Source: Nectonema munidae (Eukaryota > Nematomorpha > Nectonematoida > Nectonematidae). Taken from it: a DNA stretch of 64,000 bases. A program made the translations under genes and the position numbers. The stretch lies in assembly GCA_030549495.1 (NCBI GenBank), contig JAUIRK010000106.1, positions 1,383,001-1,447,000 on the forward strand, read 5' to 3'. Under the pieces are notes generated by a model. The model was not told the origin of the DNA. It was given only the letters and a program-made list of their open reading frames with translations, and searched no databases. Every line of letters starts with the position of its first letter. The first letter of the stretch is position 1. Shown in pieces: positions 1 through 11,939 of this stretch.

Positions 1-349
1 AAGAAATCCAGAAAAAATACTTATATAAAAAAGCAGCATCTATCAACAAGTTTTTAGAGTTAGTTTGTAGACAATACTTCACCAAAAATTGGCCTTCATC
101 TTTTATTCACTTCTGGCCCATTTCTTTAAATCCGATCCTATTATACTGCTCAAAAATCCTTTTCTCCTTTGAAGTTGATCTTTGTTGCTTCTTTCACTGA
201 TGAAGCCGGTATTTCTAAAAAGTGCGGCAATATCTGGAGAGTAATTGAAATAAAAATAAAATGTCCTTTTTAGGAATTTTTATTTTAATTGATAGTAATT
301 TATAAAAAAAACAGCAATTTAATTGAACAAAATTAAATTACTAGTTATG
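1..349. other. AT-rich sequence, no gene seen
   Basis: No conserved coding segment, RNA gene or repeat boundary could be supported. The stretch precedes the 3' end of the LINE that starts near 350 and may include its flank. Confidence 0.4.
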
Positions 350-2757
350 TATAAACTAAATGTAGGTAGGTTGGAGATATCTAAGCACATTCCAAAGTAG
401 GATGATATGCTTGCGTCAATTGCTAACTTGTGGATTAGTAAGGATGGGAAGTTGGTTTATGATCTAAAATAGAAGAAAGCTTTATTGAGGTGAAAAGTAT
501 TATCTAGGTTGCTTGTGCATAGTTATGCATATGTTTGTGGCTATGGAAGAATGGTTCTATTATATTAAGGAAAAGAAAGATGTGTTGAATGATCTTGGGG
601 TATGACAAGAAGTTTAGTAGATTGGAGGGAAGTTCTTAAAATGTAAATGTGCTGTTTCAATGAGTTTGGTTCGTTCTGATGAAAATATTGGACAATAGAG
701 AATAATGTGAATTGGAGTTTCAATATGAGGGCAGCCAAATCTGCAAAATAGGTTAAAGTATAAATTAAAATTATAGAAGTAAGCGTAACAGGGGCAATGT
801 GAGGTGAACCATCTTATTATGTTGCGAGGAAGAGTAATGTTTTTATTTAGTGCAAATTTGGATAAGGGGGTAGGTATGTTGTTTGAGTAAAGCCATTCGT
901 TTGTAATTGAGTTATTTATAGATGTTTCAAAAGTGAATAAAAGGAGGGCGGGGGTTAGGATATGTTGTGATGTGGATTTGGATAAAAAATCTACCAAAAA
1001 ATTCTCAAAGAAGGAGGAATGGGCGGGGCAGCAGAATAGTTTAATTGAGAAATGGGTGCTAAGGTTGATTTATTTTTTGGCTAGGCTTAGTGTTGAAACG
1101 GGAATTTTTCTGTCAAGTTGTAGGTCCTTGATTATGTGAGTCTGAAAATAATTATCTGCTTGAATTTGGATGTAAAGATGATTAAGTTATCAATAAAGTC
1201 GTTGCATGATGTTTGGAGTGCTATAACTTACGGAGGTGTTAATGTCTGTGTGAATTTGTTGTATGAAGAATGGAATATTTGTATTGGGGTTAAAAAAAGG
1301 CGCAAGCAGCGGTTGCTTTGTTACGTGATTTTCAGCTGTCAGTAAAAATTTAGAGTTGATGATGCGCATTTGAATTGCGTTGGTGTGTGATGGAGTTAAC
1401 TGTTAAGAATTTGTGGTAGCTCATTTGAGTTGTGTATGGGGGTGGCTTTCCATGGGTGAACTACAAAGTTATATGAAATGGCTTTTCTGAGAGAGAATAG
1501 GGTTGGGGGAGTTTTGTGTAGATATTTTTGAGGTGAAGTGTAAATTTTAGATCTGATTGGAATGTGACGCCTAGAGAGTTTATGTGTGGTTCAGGAGTGA
1601 GTGATGTTGATATGTTTATTTTCAGTGTTAGTGGAGTTATTCTTTTTCGTGTGAAGTGTATAAGTTTTAGTTTATCTAATTTAAAGGAGACTTTGTAGTT
1701 GGTGGCCATTGTTTGTATTTGTGTGATTAGATTCGCAGTATGATTGGTGTTGTAGCGTATTTGAGAAGGTAAATAAGATATCATCAGAGTAGCATTGGGC
1801 AAAGTCGGAGTTTGAGTTGATAAAAAAATGGGGTTGATAAGAATTAGCCATAAGATGTCTGATAGGTTACCCCCTTGTGGAGTAAAGAGAGTTAGTTTCT
1901 GGATGTATGTATTGTTATGTAGCAAGATTAGAATGCGCTTTAAAAGAAAGTTGTTTACAAATTTGATTATGTATGTTCGGTATTTTTTATAGTTAAAGTT
2001 GTTGATGATTGCAGTGTTCCATGCTGTGTTGAAGGCATTTTCGATGCCTAGAAATGTAGTTGTTGCGATATTTTGGTTATATGGTGTTTTTTCTAAGTAA
2101 AACAGAGCTAGGCGAAATAGGGCTAATTCGTTGTTTTTATTTGGTATATTTGCGAATATTCGCGTGTATTCGGTTATTTTTGAGGATTTAATGGATTATG
2201 CGCTTTGGTAGGATTTTTTCATGATTTTGCCTTGGGTTGGTAATGGAGAAATTGCTCGCCAGTTTTTGATTAAATTGTGATGTTTGAGGATTAGCAATAG
2301 TTTGCATATTTTCCAAATATTTGGGAAATAGCTTAGTTTGAGGTAAGTGTTGAGGAGATGAGGGTGTAGTTGGTAGACTTTTTTCACATTTTTAATGGAG
2401 ATGAAGTCAAGGCAGCTAGAAGATTTTATTTTCATGGAATGTTGGTTTGGTTTAGCTCTTTGATTGGGATTTCTGGGTGTGAGTTAATGGTGTTATTTAG
2501 TAGATATGCTTTTGTTTTCATTCTAATATTTTTAAGGGTAATATTGTCAGTTACATTGGTGCCGGCAGGAAATAGAGTGTTGAGTGAAAGGTGGTTGATA
2601 AATATTAAATTTTGATTGCTTGAAAGAAGATTGGAGAATGATGCTGTAAGCTTTTTGCGTGTAAGTTTGTTAATGATTGACCATGGGTTTGTTGGAGTTT
2701 GGTTGAAAATATTTTTCCATGCTACTTTTTTTATAGCTTTTTTGATTTTTAACTGAT
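350..2757 (-). mobile_element. 5'-truncated LINE (RNase H-bearing, YSDD-type reverse transcriptase)
   Basis: Non-LTR retrotransposon remnant read on the minus strand. From its 5' side: the linker before the reverse transcriptase (about 2757-2440, with AWKNIF and NPWSIINKL), the start of the RT domain (2435-2196, with NWRAISPLPT), the RT core (1925-1461, with TPQGGNLSDIL and LGVTFQSDLKF), and the C-terminal region after RNase H (997-614, with CRFGCPHIETPIHI and CPIF, a Cys-His motif common at LINE C-termini). The catalytic RT motif YSDD lies near 1780-1791 in another frame, so frameshifts are present. No endonuclease domain is visible, so the copy is truncated at about 2757. The coding strand is rich in A and C. 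A related copy lies at 11940-13840. The 3' limit near 350 is approximate. Clade (I- or Jockey-like) is an inference. Confidence 0.8.
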
Positions 2758-3615
2758 ATTAAGGAAAAAGTAATGTTGAATGTTACTATGAGAGTTAGTT
2801 TTCCTTAAATTTTTTTTTAAATGCTAAAATTGTACAAAAAAAGGAAGAAAAAAAATCTTTTTTTGAAAAATTTTTCATCCCAGTTTGAAAATAAATAACT
2901 TTTCATCAAACAAATAGCATTTGAGTAGATTTGAAATGATAAACGAAGAATGACAGAATAAAGTCCAAAAAAACAAAAAATAATTTTTTTTATTTCGACT
3001 TTTTTTTCATCTAAAAAAGTCTCAAGAATAAATTATTAGTATATTTAAGACTATATTCAGTGATTTTTAGCAAAGCTTTTTTTATTTGATGCTGTGAAAA
3101 TTCGATTTCAAAAAGTGTAACTTTTAGTCGACAATGTCACAAAGGTGTACATTTGGAAAATATCAACATAATATGAATTTATATAATTATCAATATATCA
3201 TGTTCTCATTATATTTTTCATACCGATAAAAATTCTTTATCACTTCCCAGGAAATTTTTTTACAGCAGCCATGTACATTATTCCGTTGTAAAAAATGTTG
3301 GAAAAATCGGCATTGTTTTCGGATTACGTATTTCTTTCGTTATATTGTCAAACTTTTTTGTTTTTGTTCACTTTTATCATATGCATAACGTACATTACAA
3401 AATAATCATGTAAGTGCATTTTCATACATAGGTGTGAGCAGCGTATCGTTTTATGTGTATCTTTTTATCTGGCTAAATTGTTTACTTCCATTGCGTCATA
3501 AAATTTTAACAACACACTTTACCCTTTTGTTGGAAATTGTCTGATTTTATAAAAAGTAAGCGAAATTGTTTTTTTTAATAATTTTTTTAGTTGTTTTTCA
3601 AATACTTTTTAGAAA
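2758..3615. other. AT-rich leader region before piggyBac copy 1
   Basis: No coding similarity seen. The stretch lies between the LINE truncation point and the first piggyBac codons and probably contains the 5' untranslated part of that piggyBac. I could not find a convincing TTAA plus inverted terminal repeat, so its outer boundary is not set. Confidence 0.35.
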
Positions 3616-5087
3616 ATGAATGTAAATGACGCGTTTTCCTTATTGAATGAAATATCCGCTAAAGTTATAATAACACCTCCCGGAAATAATATTGTTAGTG
3701 ATGAAGATAGTGGAGATGATTATGCTGGCTTTTCAGTCGAAAACTTAGCTCCAAATCAACTTCTTGCCCTGGCAAATATAGAATTAGTTACTCAGAGTGG
3801 GGAAACAGAGTATATCGGTGATGATGATGTTTATTATGATTTTGAAGTTTTACCAAAAAGAACAGCTGAAAACAGATCGTGGAAAAAAAGGATATAAAAT
3901 TCAAAACCTTTATAAAAGGATCCAAAATTCCAAAAGAGCTTGATGATGAAACTTTTTTCACCCCAACTAAATACTTTGAACTATTTTTCAATGACAAGGT
4001 TTTTGAATTTTTGATTGAACAAACAAACCTTTATGCAAAAAGAGAAAAAGGAGACTTGAATTTTGCAAGATCTGGCAGAAATGAAAAAGTTTTTGATTGT
4101 TTTGATGATAAGTGGGTATAGTTCGGTCAGTAGAACTCGTATGTTTTGGGAAAGAAGTGATAACTGCAATTTCAAAGGCCTTCAGTAAAAATCGTTTTGA
4201 GAAAATTATGAGTTGCTTCCATATATCCGATAACTCTCAAATTGAACAAAGTAATCGATTGTTTAAGATTAAAAAGCTCTACGAAATGATAAATGTATCA
4301 AACATTTGCCAGAAACTGCGAGCATAAGCATTGATGAGTCTATGATAGAGTACTACGAAAGGCATCCATGCAAGCAATTCATGAAGGGTAAACCCATCAG
4401 ATTCGGGTATAAAGTTTGGGCGATGACCACGTCTGATGGATATGTGGCATCGGTAAGACCCTACGTTGGAAAGTGTGATAGTTATGACAAATGCATGGAA
4501 ATTGGTGGAAGTGTGGTAATCGATTTGATGAAAAGACTACCTAAGGATAAAAAATATCATTTTATAATGGATAATTATTTTACTTCGCTACATCTTTTTC
4601 AAACTTTACATAAAATGGGACACGACGCTACAGGAGTGATCAGAAAGGACAGAATTCAAAAATGTCCTGTTAGAGATGCGAAAAACAGGATGAAGCAAGA
4701 CAGAGTGAGCTATGATTTTAGGTATGGTGAAATTTCAAAATTGATTATAATTAGCTGGAAAGGCAGCAATGTTGTAAATGTTCTGTCAACTTCTTTGGGT
4801 GTCGAGGCGAAAAAGTCATTAAAAGGTGGTGTTTCAGGACAAAAATAATAAACATTTTTCAACTCCATGCGATAAGTGAATATAACAAAACGATGGGGGG
4901 AGTCTATATGGGCAAATCAAAACATTCTTCAATATCACACTGAAATACGCTTGAAAAAATGGCGGTGGCCCTTTTTTCGTTTTATTTTGCAATCCAAAAC
5001 GCCTGGTTTCTTTACAAAAAAAGCTCGCTCTATAAAAAAAAACCACTAGATCAGCTGGCATTCATTCGTGAAATTGTTAGTGTATAC

Positions 5088-7965
5088 TAGGGTGCACACA
5101 ACGCCCTCATATAAATTTTTTTTGTCCTTAGTATATTTTTTTTTCAATCAATAAAAAAGAAAATAGTCAAAATATTAGCAAGAAAAAAATATATTTAAGG
5201 GGTCCACCTATCATTTGAATTAAAAAAAACTTACCACCATTTTTTCATATTATTTTTATTTTTCATTTACTTTTAGATTAAAATTAAAGATTTGTGCTCT
5301 TTGTAATTTTTGACAATCACTTGATGAAAAAAGATTGACAACTCACCTGTTTTTTCACTTTTTGATATTTTTTGGCGTTTTCATATTTCATTTGAAATGA
5401 ATCCTAAAAAACAATACTTTGTTCGTCTAAAGCTAAAAAAAAACTTACCTGTTGCCACCAGAAATTTTTGGTTTATAAGAAGACATATCCCCAGACGATG
5501 CAGTAATCAAATGATGTCGTCTTCCAACTTTGCAAGAAGTTTTGAGGTGCCTGATGTTTCATATAAAAGATGGGTCTATGAGGTTGAGAACGAAGTGGGA
5601 ATCAGCAAAAATTGTTTTATTGAAAGTACATCTATTTTATCAAAAAGCTAATATAGCGATGATTTCTGAAGGAAGGGCATGCGAAAAAATGATGAAACTA
5701 TTAAGAACAAATTCCAAACTTTCGGGAAATTCCAAAATCAAGACGAGAAACTTTTACAATCTTTCCAACTGTGGCCTCCTTCGGCTTATTGATATTGAGT
5801 TTCTTAAATCAATGAAAACTGATAGAAAAGCAACGTTTGGTTCAGCTGACTTTGTTTTGGATGCCAGAAAAAAGAGAGCACTAGAACGAAAAATGAATAA
5901 AGACTAGAAAAAGCTCGTCTTCATATGAGTGATTTTGCCTCGAAGACTGCAATTATTGAAAGTGAGTCAAGTGAGAAAAACAAACCTTTTTCTTCTTCTT
6001 CTCCTTCGTGTTTTATCCCATCAGAACCAGACAAAAAGAAACATCAACGAGTTCCTGAGGGTACAGAGGCCTTTATACCTAATAATATTTTGCAATCTCG
6101 TAAACTTTTTGGCAACTCGGATGAAAATAACCCCAACTCAACAGGCAACTTTCATTAAAGCCTTTATTGAAGAAGCTGGTGGCGATTCTTCAAAGGTTTC
6201 AACTTCATACTCTCAAACGGCAAAGACGAGAACAAAAGTGAGACAAGAAATTGCGGGAGCCATTTATCAGGAGTGGAACCACCTCATTTTATGTTCACTA
6301 CACTGGGACTCCAAGTTGATGTCATCTCTGGTCATCCAATACAAAAAAGAAGAGCGACTAAGTGAAGATTCTTGGGGTTCCTTGCTATCAACTAGGAAAT
6401 AAGGGAAAATCAGAAGTAATGAGCAAATTTATTCATGATTTATTAATTAAATGGAATTGTTCAGATGGAATCTGTAATTTGGTTTTTGACACGACAGCCA
6501 GCAACTTGTGTTATGGTTCAGGAAAAGCTAGGTAAACCTCTTTTGTGATCATGATCCGGCATCATGTTGGAGAAGTAATATTTACGCACGTTTTTGAAGT
6601 ATCAAGGTCTCCTGAAATTATGGTTTTCACAAAACTCAAGAAAAACTGGAAAGAATTATCCCAAAATACTGCTGATTTGGTTCATTTAGAGTTGAGTGAT
6701 TTTTCTGAAGAACAAAAATGACATATTTCAGAATGGAAAAATGAGGCTTTGCATATGGTGAATTCCGAAAACCATGCAGCACGGGAAGATTATCAGGAAT
6801 TTATGAGCCTTTGTTCGTATTTTCTTGATTCTGATAATGTCTCGAACTCATTTGGAGCTCCAGGAGCACTTCATAAATCAAGATGGATGGCTAAGCTTTT
6901 ATATAGCATAAAACTCGTGCTTTTTCAATACCAAATTTCAAAACTGAAATCAGAAACAATTACAGCTAAAGATCAACCGTCAAAATTGAAAAAGTTTGTG
7001 ATTTTTATAACATTAGTTTACAGCACATGGTGGTTAAATTGTGGGTCTGTTGCTGATGCTCCATTCAATGATTTGAAACTCTTCAAACGTTTGATAATTT
7101 ATAAATCAATTGAACCCATGATTTCATATTCTTCAATCAAAGCTTTCAGCCGTCATCTTTGGTACCGTACAGCCGAGCTTGTTTCCTTATCTTTGTTTTC
7201 TGAATTGGTTCCAGATTACGAAAAAAAGCCAAATAGCGAAAAAATTGTTACAAGTTAAGCCTTCCAATTGTGATGTTCTGCCTTTGAATCGTTTTGGAAA
7301 GGGTTTTGGCAAGCCTTCATTTCCATCCAAAATAAAACTTAACACATTGTTGATTTGATTTCAGCTGACTCATGGTTTTTCTTTAAAGTACTTAAAATTG
7401 ATTTTTGTTTTTTGACAGAAGAAGTTAGTTTATGGAATCAAAACGAAGTTTATAAGCAGGAAAAACTCAATACTGAGTCAATAAATGTCAACAACGACTG
7501 GTCAGAACGCATTAAAAAGCTTAGTAATGATTTTTTGCCATCGGCGCGCTTAGAAAGAAACTACCAGTATGTCATCCAAGTCGTCGAAGAAAGTAGAAAA
7601 CGAACAGCGAATCTAAAAAAAATCAAATCTTTCATGAGAAAAATCCATATTTCTCCATAATTTTTTCGCACTATTTTCTGCCAATTTGTATATTATTTTT
7701 CATAATAATGTTCTTATTCGTTTTTTTAGTTTCAAATATGATGTTTTTAATGTGTAATAAATTTTTTGTAAAACTGAAAAGGATCAGTACTAAAGTAAAA
7801 TAATAATCTTAGGATTGTTTTTAAAGCTGTTTGTTGACGCCTTAAATATGATTCAAACTTTTCAAATAATACAAGATTGTTAAAAACTACAAAAGGAAAA
7901 AAATGAAGTGAGGACAGCGTAAAAATTGAAATTTTTAAAAATTTTGGGGCGTTGTGTGCACCCTA
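5088..7965 (+). mobile_element. hAT transposon A, complete ends, broken transposase
   Basis: 2878-bp element with perfect 19-bp terminal inverted repeats TAGGGTGCACACAACGCCC (left 5088-5106; right, reverse complement, 7947-7965) and a perfect 8-bp target duplication GTGTATAC at 5080-5087 and 7966-7973. The 8-bp duplication and the TAGGG start are hallmarks of the hAT superfamily. It sits inside the 3' coding part of piggyBac copy 1. The internal gene is described separately and belongs to the same transposase family as the element at 17941-21447. Confidence 0.95.
5397..7660 (+). pseudogene. Broken hAT-like transposase of element A
   Basis: Coding pieces in three frames: 5397-5907 (N-terminal, basic; frames overlap at 5530-5651), 5925-6402, about 6403-6748, 6749-7258 and 7355-7660. 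Recognisable blocks shared with the better-preserved gene at 18227-21218 are HWDSK (first Asp block), FDTTASN (second Asp block, near 6488), RHHVGEVI, GAPGALHKSRWM, AFSRHLWY, and the end block WSERIKKLSNDF followed by YVIQVVEESRK. An in-frame TGA (about 6719) and several frameshifts make it inactive. Family members are usually left as uncharacterised proteins in animal genomes. The hAT assignment here rests on the element ends. Confidence 0.85.
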
Positions 7966-8140
7966 GTGTATACCCTGTGCAAGAAAGCTCTAAAACGTCT
8001 CACACCCCAAGTTTTACTAAAAGAGTTATTGATGATGTAAGGTTTGTACTCAAAAGCGATACGCTGAATGTAAGAAATCCACCAAAAAATGTGTTTGAAG
8101 TGTAATGTTCGGTTGCACATGCAATGTTTCAATTTTTTTC

Positions 8141-8574
8141 ATAGAAAACAATAAATTTATTATGATTTGATAAAAATTTTTTTTGTCAACTTATAAGTTA
8201 CAAATTTTCAAAAGGCTCAAAAGAATAGTTAAAAAATCAAAATTCAGTATATTTAGTATAAATGAGCTTTTCAATGCATAATAAAGATATTTTATTCAAA
8301 AATCTGAAAAAATCAAAATTTGGTCAACCTTTTTCGTGGCACTTACTTAAAGCCAATAGATTTTGTTGTAATACTTTATTTTTAGCTTGTCTGACAATAT
8401 TTTAGAAATATTATACAAAAAGATTGGATACTCTTTTAAAAAAATGCATGTTCCCATGTGGGAACATCGCGGATATATAGTATCTTTTTTTATACAACTA
8501 TATTTATTAAACTTTTTTCTACAAAGTACTATTCATAAATATTATATATATGCTTTTTAAAGAAGAATTATTTA
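8141..8574. other. Tail-to-tail junction of two piggyBac copies, with a short hairpin
   Basis: Non-coding AT-rich sequence between the convergent 3' ends of piggyBac copies 1 and 2. A 20-nt palindrome at 8448-8467 (ATGTTCCCA arms) resembles the hairpin near one end of the TTAA MITEs at 57390, 40324 and 36789. No TTAA boundary could be fixed. Confidence 0.5.
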
Positions 8575-9640
8575 TTGGGATAAAATTCAAAACATTTTGC
8601 ACTTTTATCTGAATGCAGCCTCACTTTACATTTTTCACACATGTAACACGTGTTTTTTTGGCACACTTTACATCTTCCTTGACTTGTCGAAACTTTGAAA
8701 TGAGCAAATCCGTCAAACCTTACATCATCAGGAAGATTCGGTTTTGTGCCTCCATCTGTTTTTTTTTCTCAAGCTTATCTGAGACTTCAGAAGACATATT
8801 GCAACTTCTCGCCTAAACTGAAGATGAGACATCATATTTATGTTGACTTTAGAGTACAACCTCCATGCTGCTACAATTGAAATGTTTATTGCGTTTGTAA
8901 TCAATGGCCAATACCATTTTTCCCTCGTAGGAGGATAAGCACTCAACAGTCTATCTAACAAGTCAACTCTACCCATACCAGCGTTGTATTGCTTCACCAA
9001 TTGAGGTTGAATAATGTCATGGCTTTTTTTTTATTTCGTCGTTTTGTCGTGCTAGTTGGTATATGAGTAATGAAGTTACTACCAATGTTGACGATAGAAT
9101 TATCGTTCCACCTACAAAAATTAAAAGTTCCTCTGGGAGTTTTTTTCATATCTGAAACAGATTTAAATTTTTTACAAGCACCTTTAGTTCTGTTTTCACA
9201 TACGGTTCCAATAGCTTTGAAGTTCTTTGTAGATAAATCTGCAAGAAGATTATAACTTGTGAAAAAATTATCGAAAAATAAATCATGTTTGGATGAACTC
9301 GAGAACTGCTTTATTACATCGATTTTTTCATTCACCACACGACTTCCCAAAGGTTCAGCTTGGCCTTCACTTTTGCCTGAATACAAGCTCATGTGATAAG
9401 GGTACCCATCTTCTCCACAAAGAGACCACGCTTTGTAACCAAACCTAATAGGTTTACAACGAATAAACATCTTGCAACTATGTTTACCAAAGTAAGGAAT
9501 CATAGATTCGTCAATACTCAGAAATTTGTGAAAAATTCCATGTTCAACAAAAGACTTATTCAAGCTTTCATACAACAACGAAACTTTTGCCATTTTATTT
9601 TTATTATTTTCTAGCTTTGAGTTATCAGCAGGGCAAACAC
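8575..9640 (-). mobile_element. piggyBac transposon copy 2, N-terminally truncated
   Basis: piggyBac transposase on the minus strand. Coding runs from about 9640 (ADNSKLENN) through 9593-8994, 9000-8728 and on to about 8580. All three catalytic Asp residues are present: SIDESMIPYFG, LFFDNFFTS and MGRVDLLD. The C-terminal zinc-binding motif is complete (GRCKVCQKN, CYMCEKCKVRLH, ending CFEFYPN). Two frame shifts are seen, both at A/T runs, near 9026-9034 and 8755-8762. The N-terminal third is missing: sequence past 9640 matches nothing in the family. It lies tail to tail with piggyBac copy 1 but differs from it in sequence, so the two are separate insertions, not one duplication. Confidence 0.88.
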
Positions 9641-10440
9641 AAATATGACTGTATTTTCAAAAAAAATATGACTTTTTGAGTTAGAATTTATGACTTTTAG
9701 AGAAAAAAGATGACCTGAAATTTTTAATATGACATTATGAAATTTCATTTTATTTCGGATAAGGCTCAAGTGTTATATAAAAAAAATGAGTTTTTTTTCT
9801 TTTATTTCTTGAAAAAATAAATTTATTCACAATTATAGAAGTAAATCATATAGTTAAAAATGTTATCGGAATTAAAATTTCGATCTTTCTGCAAAAGTTT
9901 TTTGAGTTTGGAGAAGGATCTTTCTACCTCAGAGCTAGAAGCTGGACAATTTTGCAAAAGTATGTATCTTTCTCGACTTATCTCCTTGTTGGTCATTTCC
10001 ATGATGTCTTTTAGCTGATTATCATCAATTCTTTTCTTTATATAGGGTATCAATTCACAGGAATCATTGGGAAAACTGAGCTTGTTGATAGAATCTCTTG
10101 CATCCTTAATAGTAAAGGACATTTTTTGTGAAACTTCAATCATTTCAATTATTTTATCTGCATAATCCCTTTTGATTGTCAATAAATCATGTGATAAACT
10201 CTTAGATTCAAGGCTTTTTTTGCGTTTTTTAAAAGAATACCCCCATCATTCTCCATTTCTTCTGTGATTTTCTTGACTTCGGGGAGATTTTTGTTGTAAA
10301 ATAGCGCGGCCTTTAACCAACTACCCCATCTAGTAACAACTGGTATTGGCGGATAACCAATTTTGAGAAAGAAGAACGTCTTGTTTTATTTTTTATTGTG
10401 AGCGCCTTGAATTCTTCTTGATTTGTTTTTTGAATTTCAC
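9641..10440 (-). mobile_element. hAT remnant with dimerisation domain
   Basis: The minus-strand frame 10182-9823 carries the classic hAT C-terminal dimerisation block (CPASSSEVERSFSKLKKLL followed by DNIFNYMIYFYN). Upstream pieces up to about 10350 read PVVTRWGSWLKAALFYN in another frame, which is typical of the central hAT transposase. The gene is truncated and frameshifted. The stretch 9641-9800 holds short degenerate repeats of a TATGACTTT-like motif. No terminal repeats or target duplication were found. Confidence 0.8.
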
Positions 10441-11900
10441 CAAAAAAGAATAATACTGGTGAAGTAAATAAAATTCAGGATTTCATGTGTCCAGAAAAAG
10501 ATTGCAAACTCTTAATTAATTCTGATAGTCCTTTAGATTGTGTTTCGAATCAAGTTAAAGAAAACGTTTTTATTTAGTTCGGAAAAGAGAATTTCATAAG
10601 AGAAATTACTTCTCAGATAACTGTGAAACGTGGAGACCAATATCTAGTAAAAAATACCATTATGTTTTGTCTAAGGAAGGCAAAATGATTTTTTATTATC
10701 AAGGTCGGTTTTTATAGAAAAAGTGGAAAAAGTTATATACTCTTCTTCTGGGGAATTAGAGAATCTAATCATATTACATCGCTATTATTCAGAGCTTGCA
10801 GATTTCTCAACTTATAAAAGGAGAATATGTTGCTTGGAAAACCACCCTGAAATAAGTGAGGCAAAAGCATTCGAATTGTTTTAATGAAAGAAAATATGTT
10901 AGGACAGATGTTGAAACTAAATTGTTTATCTTAAATCTGCCAAATCTATTTACATTGATTCGTTGAAGTCACAAATTTTTCCTAGAAATTCAAAATACAT
11001 TTACAATTGTAAATACCTGAAGAAACAAAATTATTCATTCGACAATTTAGCAGATGAAATTCAAAACATTTTGAAACGGGCTAATAGTAACCACTCCTAT
11101 GTAAAAAAAGTGTTTCACACATATGGTAAAAATGCCTCTATTATTTGTTATACCGATAAGCAAGGTACACATCGAAAAGATTGTATAGTATTCCAAGAAA
11201 ATTCTTGTTCAATACTCGGAATCGGTAGAACTTTTAATCTAAGTTCTTATTATATAACAACAACTATTTTCAAAAATATAAATATAGTTTCAAGGTAAAG
11301 CGAAAAAATGTAATATTTTTTGGACCTGTTTTACTACACTTTTCAGTAGATTGTGCAACATATGTTGATTTTTTCGCATATTAAATATTTATTAGAAAGA
11401 AATCATGTTGAAAGATAAAATTGGTATGAATGAAAGCAAGGTTAAATGTTTCAACGATTGCTCCTAAGGGGGTAGCTAGCTGTGACATCATGATAGAATT
11501 TCGGGAAAAAATGCGAATTATCGAAAAGTATCAGGGTATTTTTGACCTGCAAACTTATGAACTACGTTTTCGATGCTAGAAAAAAATATAATTACATTCC
11601 CAAAAATTGGACAAATAATAATTCCGAATCAATGAATAATGTTTTCAAATATGCCATTGATTGGAAACCAAAAAAGATCACTGAAATTATAAACTGTTTG
11701 AAAGAACAAGTGTTTTATCAAGAACAAATGATTATGGAAATGGCAATTATATTCTAATTAATGACTTCTCAAAATATGTTATTCCCATGTCAAGATGGAA
11801 GCTTGAAACTGAAGACAAAAAGAAAAGTTTACTCAAAAAATTATTGAAAAAACACGAAACAGAATCCTAAAGAAAGTTCGATGTTTCACAGGATGGAGTT
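10441..11900 (+). mobile_element. MULE (Mutator-like) transposase remnant
   Basis: Transposase fragments in shifting frames. About 10600-10870 gives HYVLSKEGKM and TYKRRICC-like pieces. The frame 10963-11298 ends in GIGRTFNLSSYYITTTIFKN. About 11300-11450 continues as a PVLLHFSVD-like and ERNHVE-like region, and 11542-11757 gives WTNNNSESMNNVFKYAIDW. In animal MULEs the block before TFN normally carries the first catalytic Asp; here it is Gly, and stops and frameshifts are frequent. No long terminal inverted repeats were located. Family placement rests on the TFN, HF and NNNSES blocks and is inferred from memory of related proteins. Confidence 0.68.
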
Positions 11901-11939
11901 TACTCAACTTTAAAAAGACCTGATGGTGCAATTTTCTTT

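Larger units (their letters stand above)
3616..8140 (+). mobile_element. piggyBac transposon copy 1, broken and split by a hAT insertion
   Basis: DDE/D transposase of the piggyBac superfamily. Coding pieces follow one another in different frames: an acidic N-terminus 3616-3897, then 3879-4121, 4112-4327 and 4306-4848. First catalytic Asp in SIDESM, second in IMDNYFTS. The third region (MGGV, near 4890) has Tyr where the family has Asp, so the copy is dead. Coding similarity continues to the hAT insertion (LAFIREIV, ending at 5087) and resumes after it at 7974 with a TKRVIDDVRF-like stretch. It ends in the family's C-terminal cysteine-rich finger (AECKKSTKKC, LKCNVRLHMQCF, about 8055-8130). 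At least five frame breaks. The insertion therefore post-dates this copy. The terminal repeats were not identified. Confidence 0.87.

Noticed and set aside
8448-8467. Rho-independent terminator-like hairpin
   Set aside because: The genome is eukaryotic and the same hairpin recurs inside TTAA MITEs, so a transposon origin is more likely.
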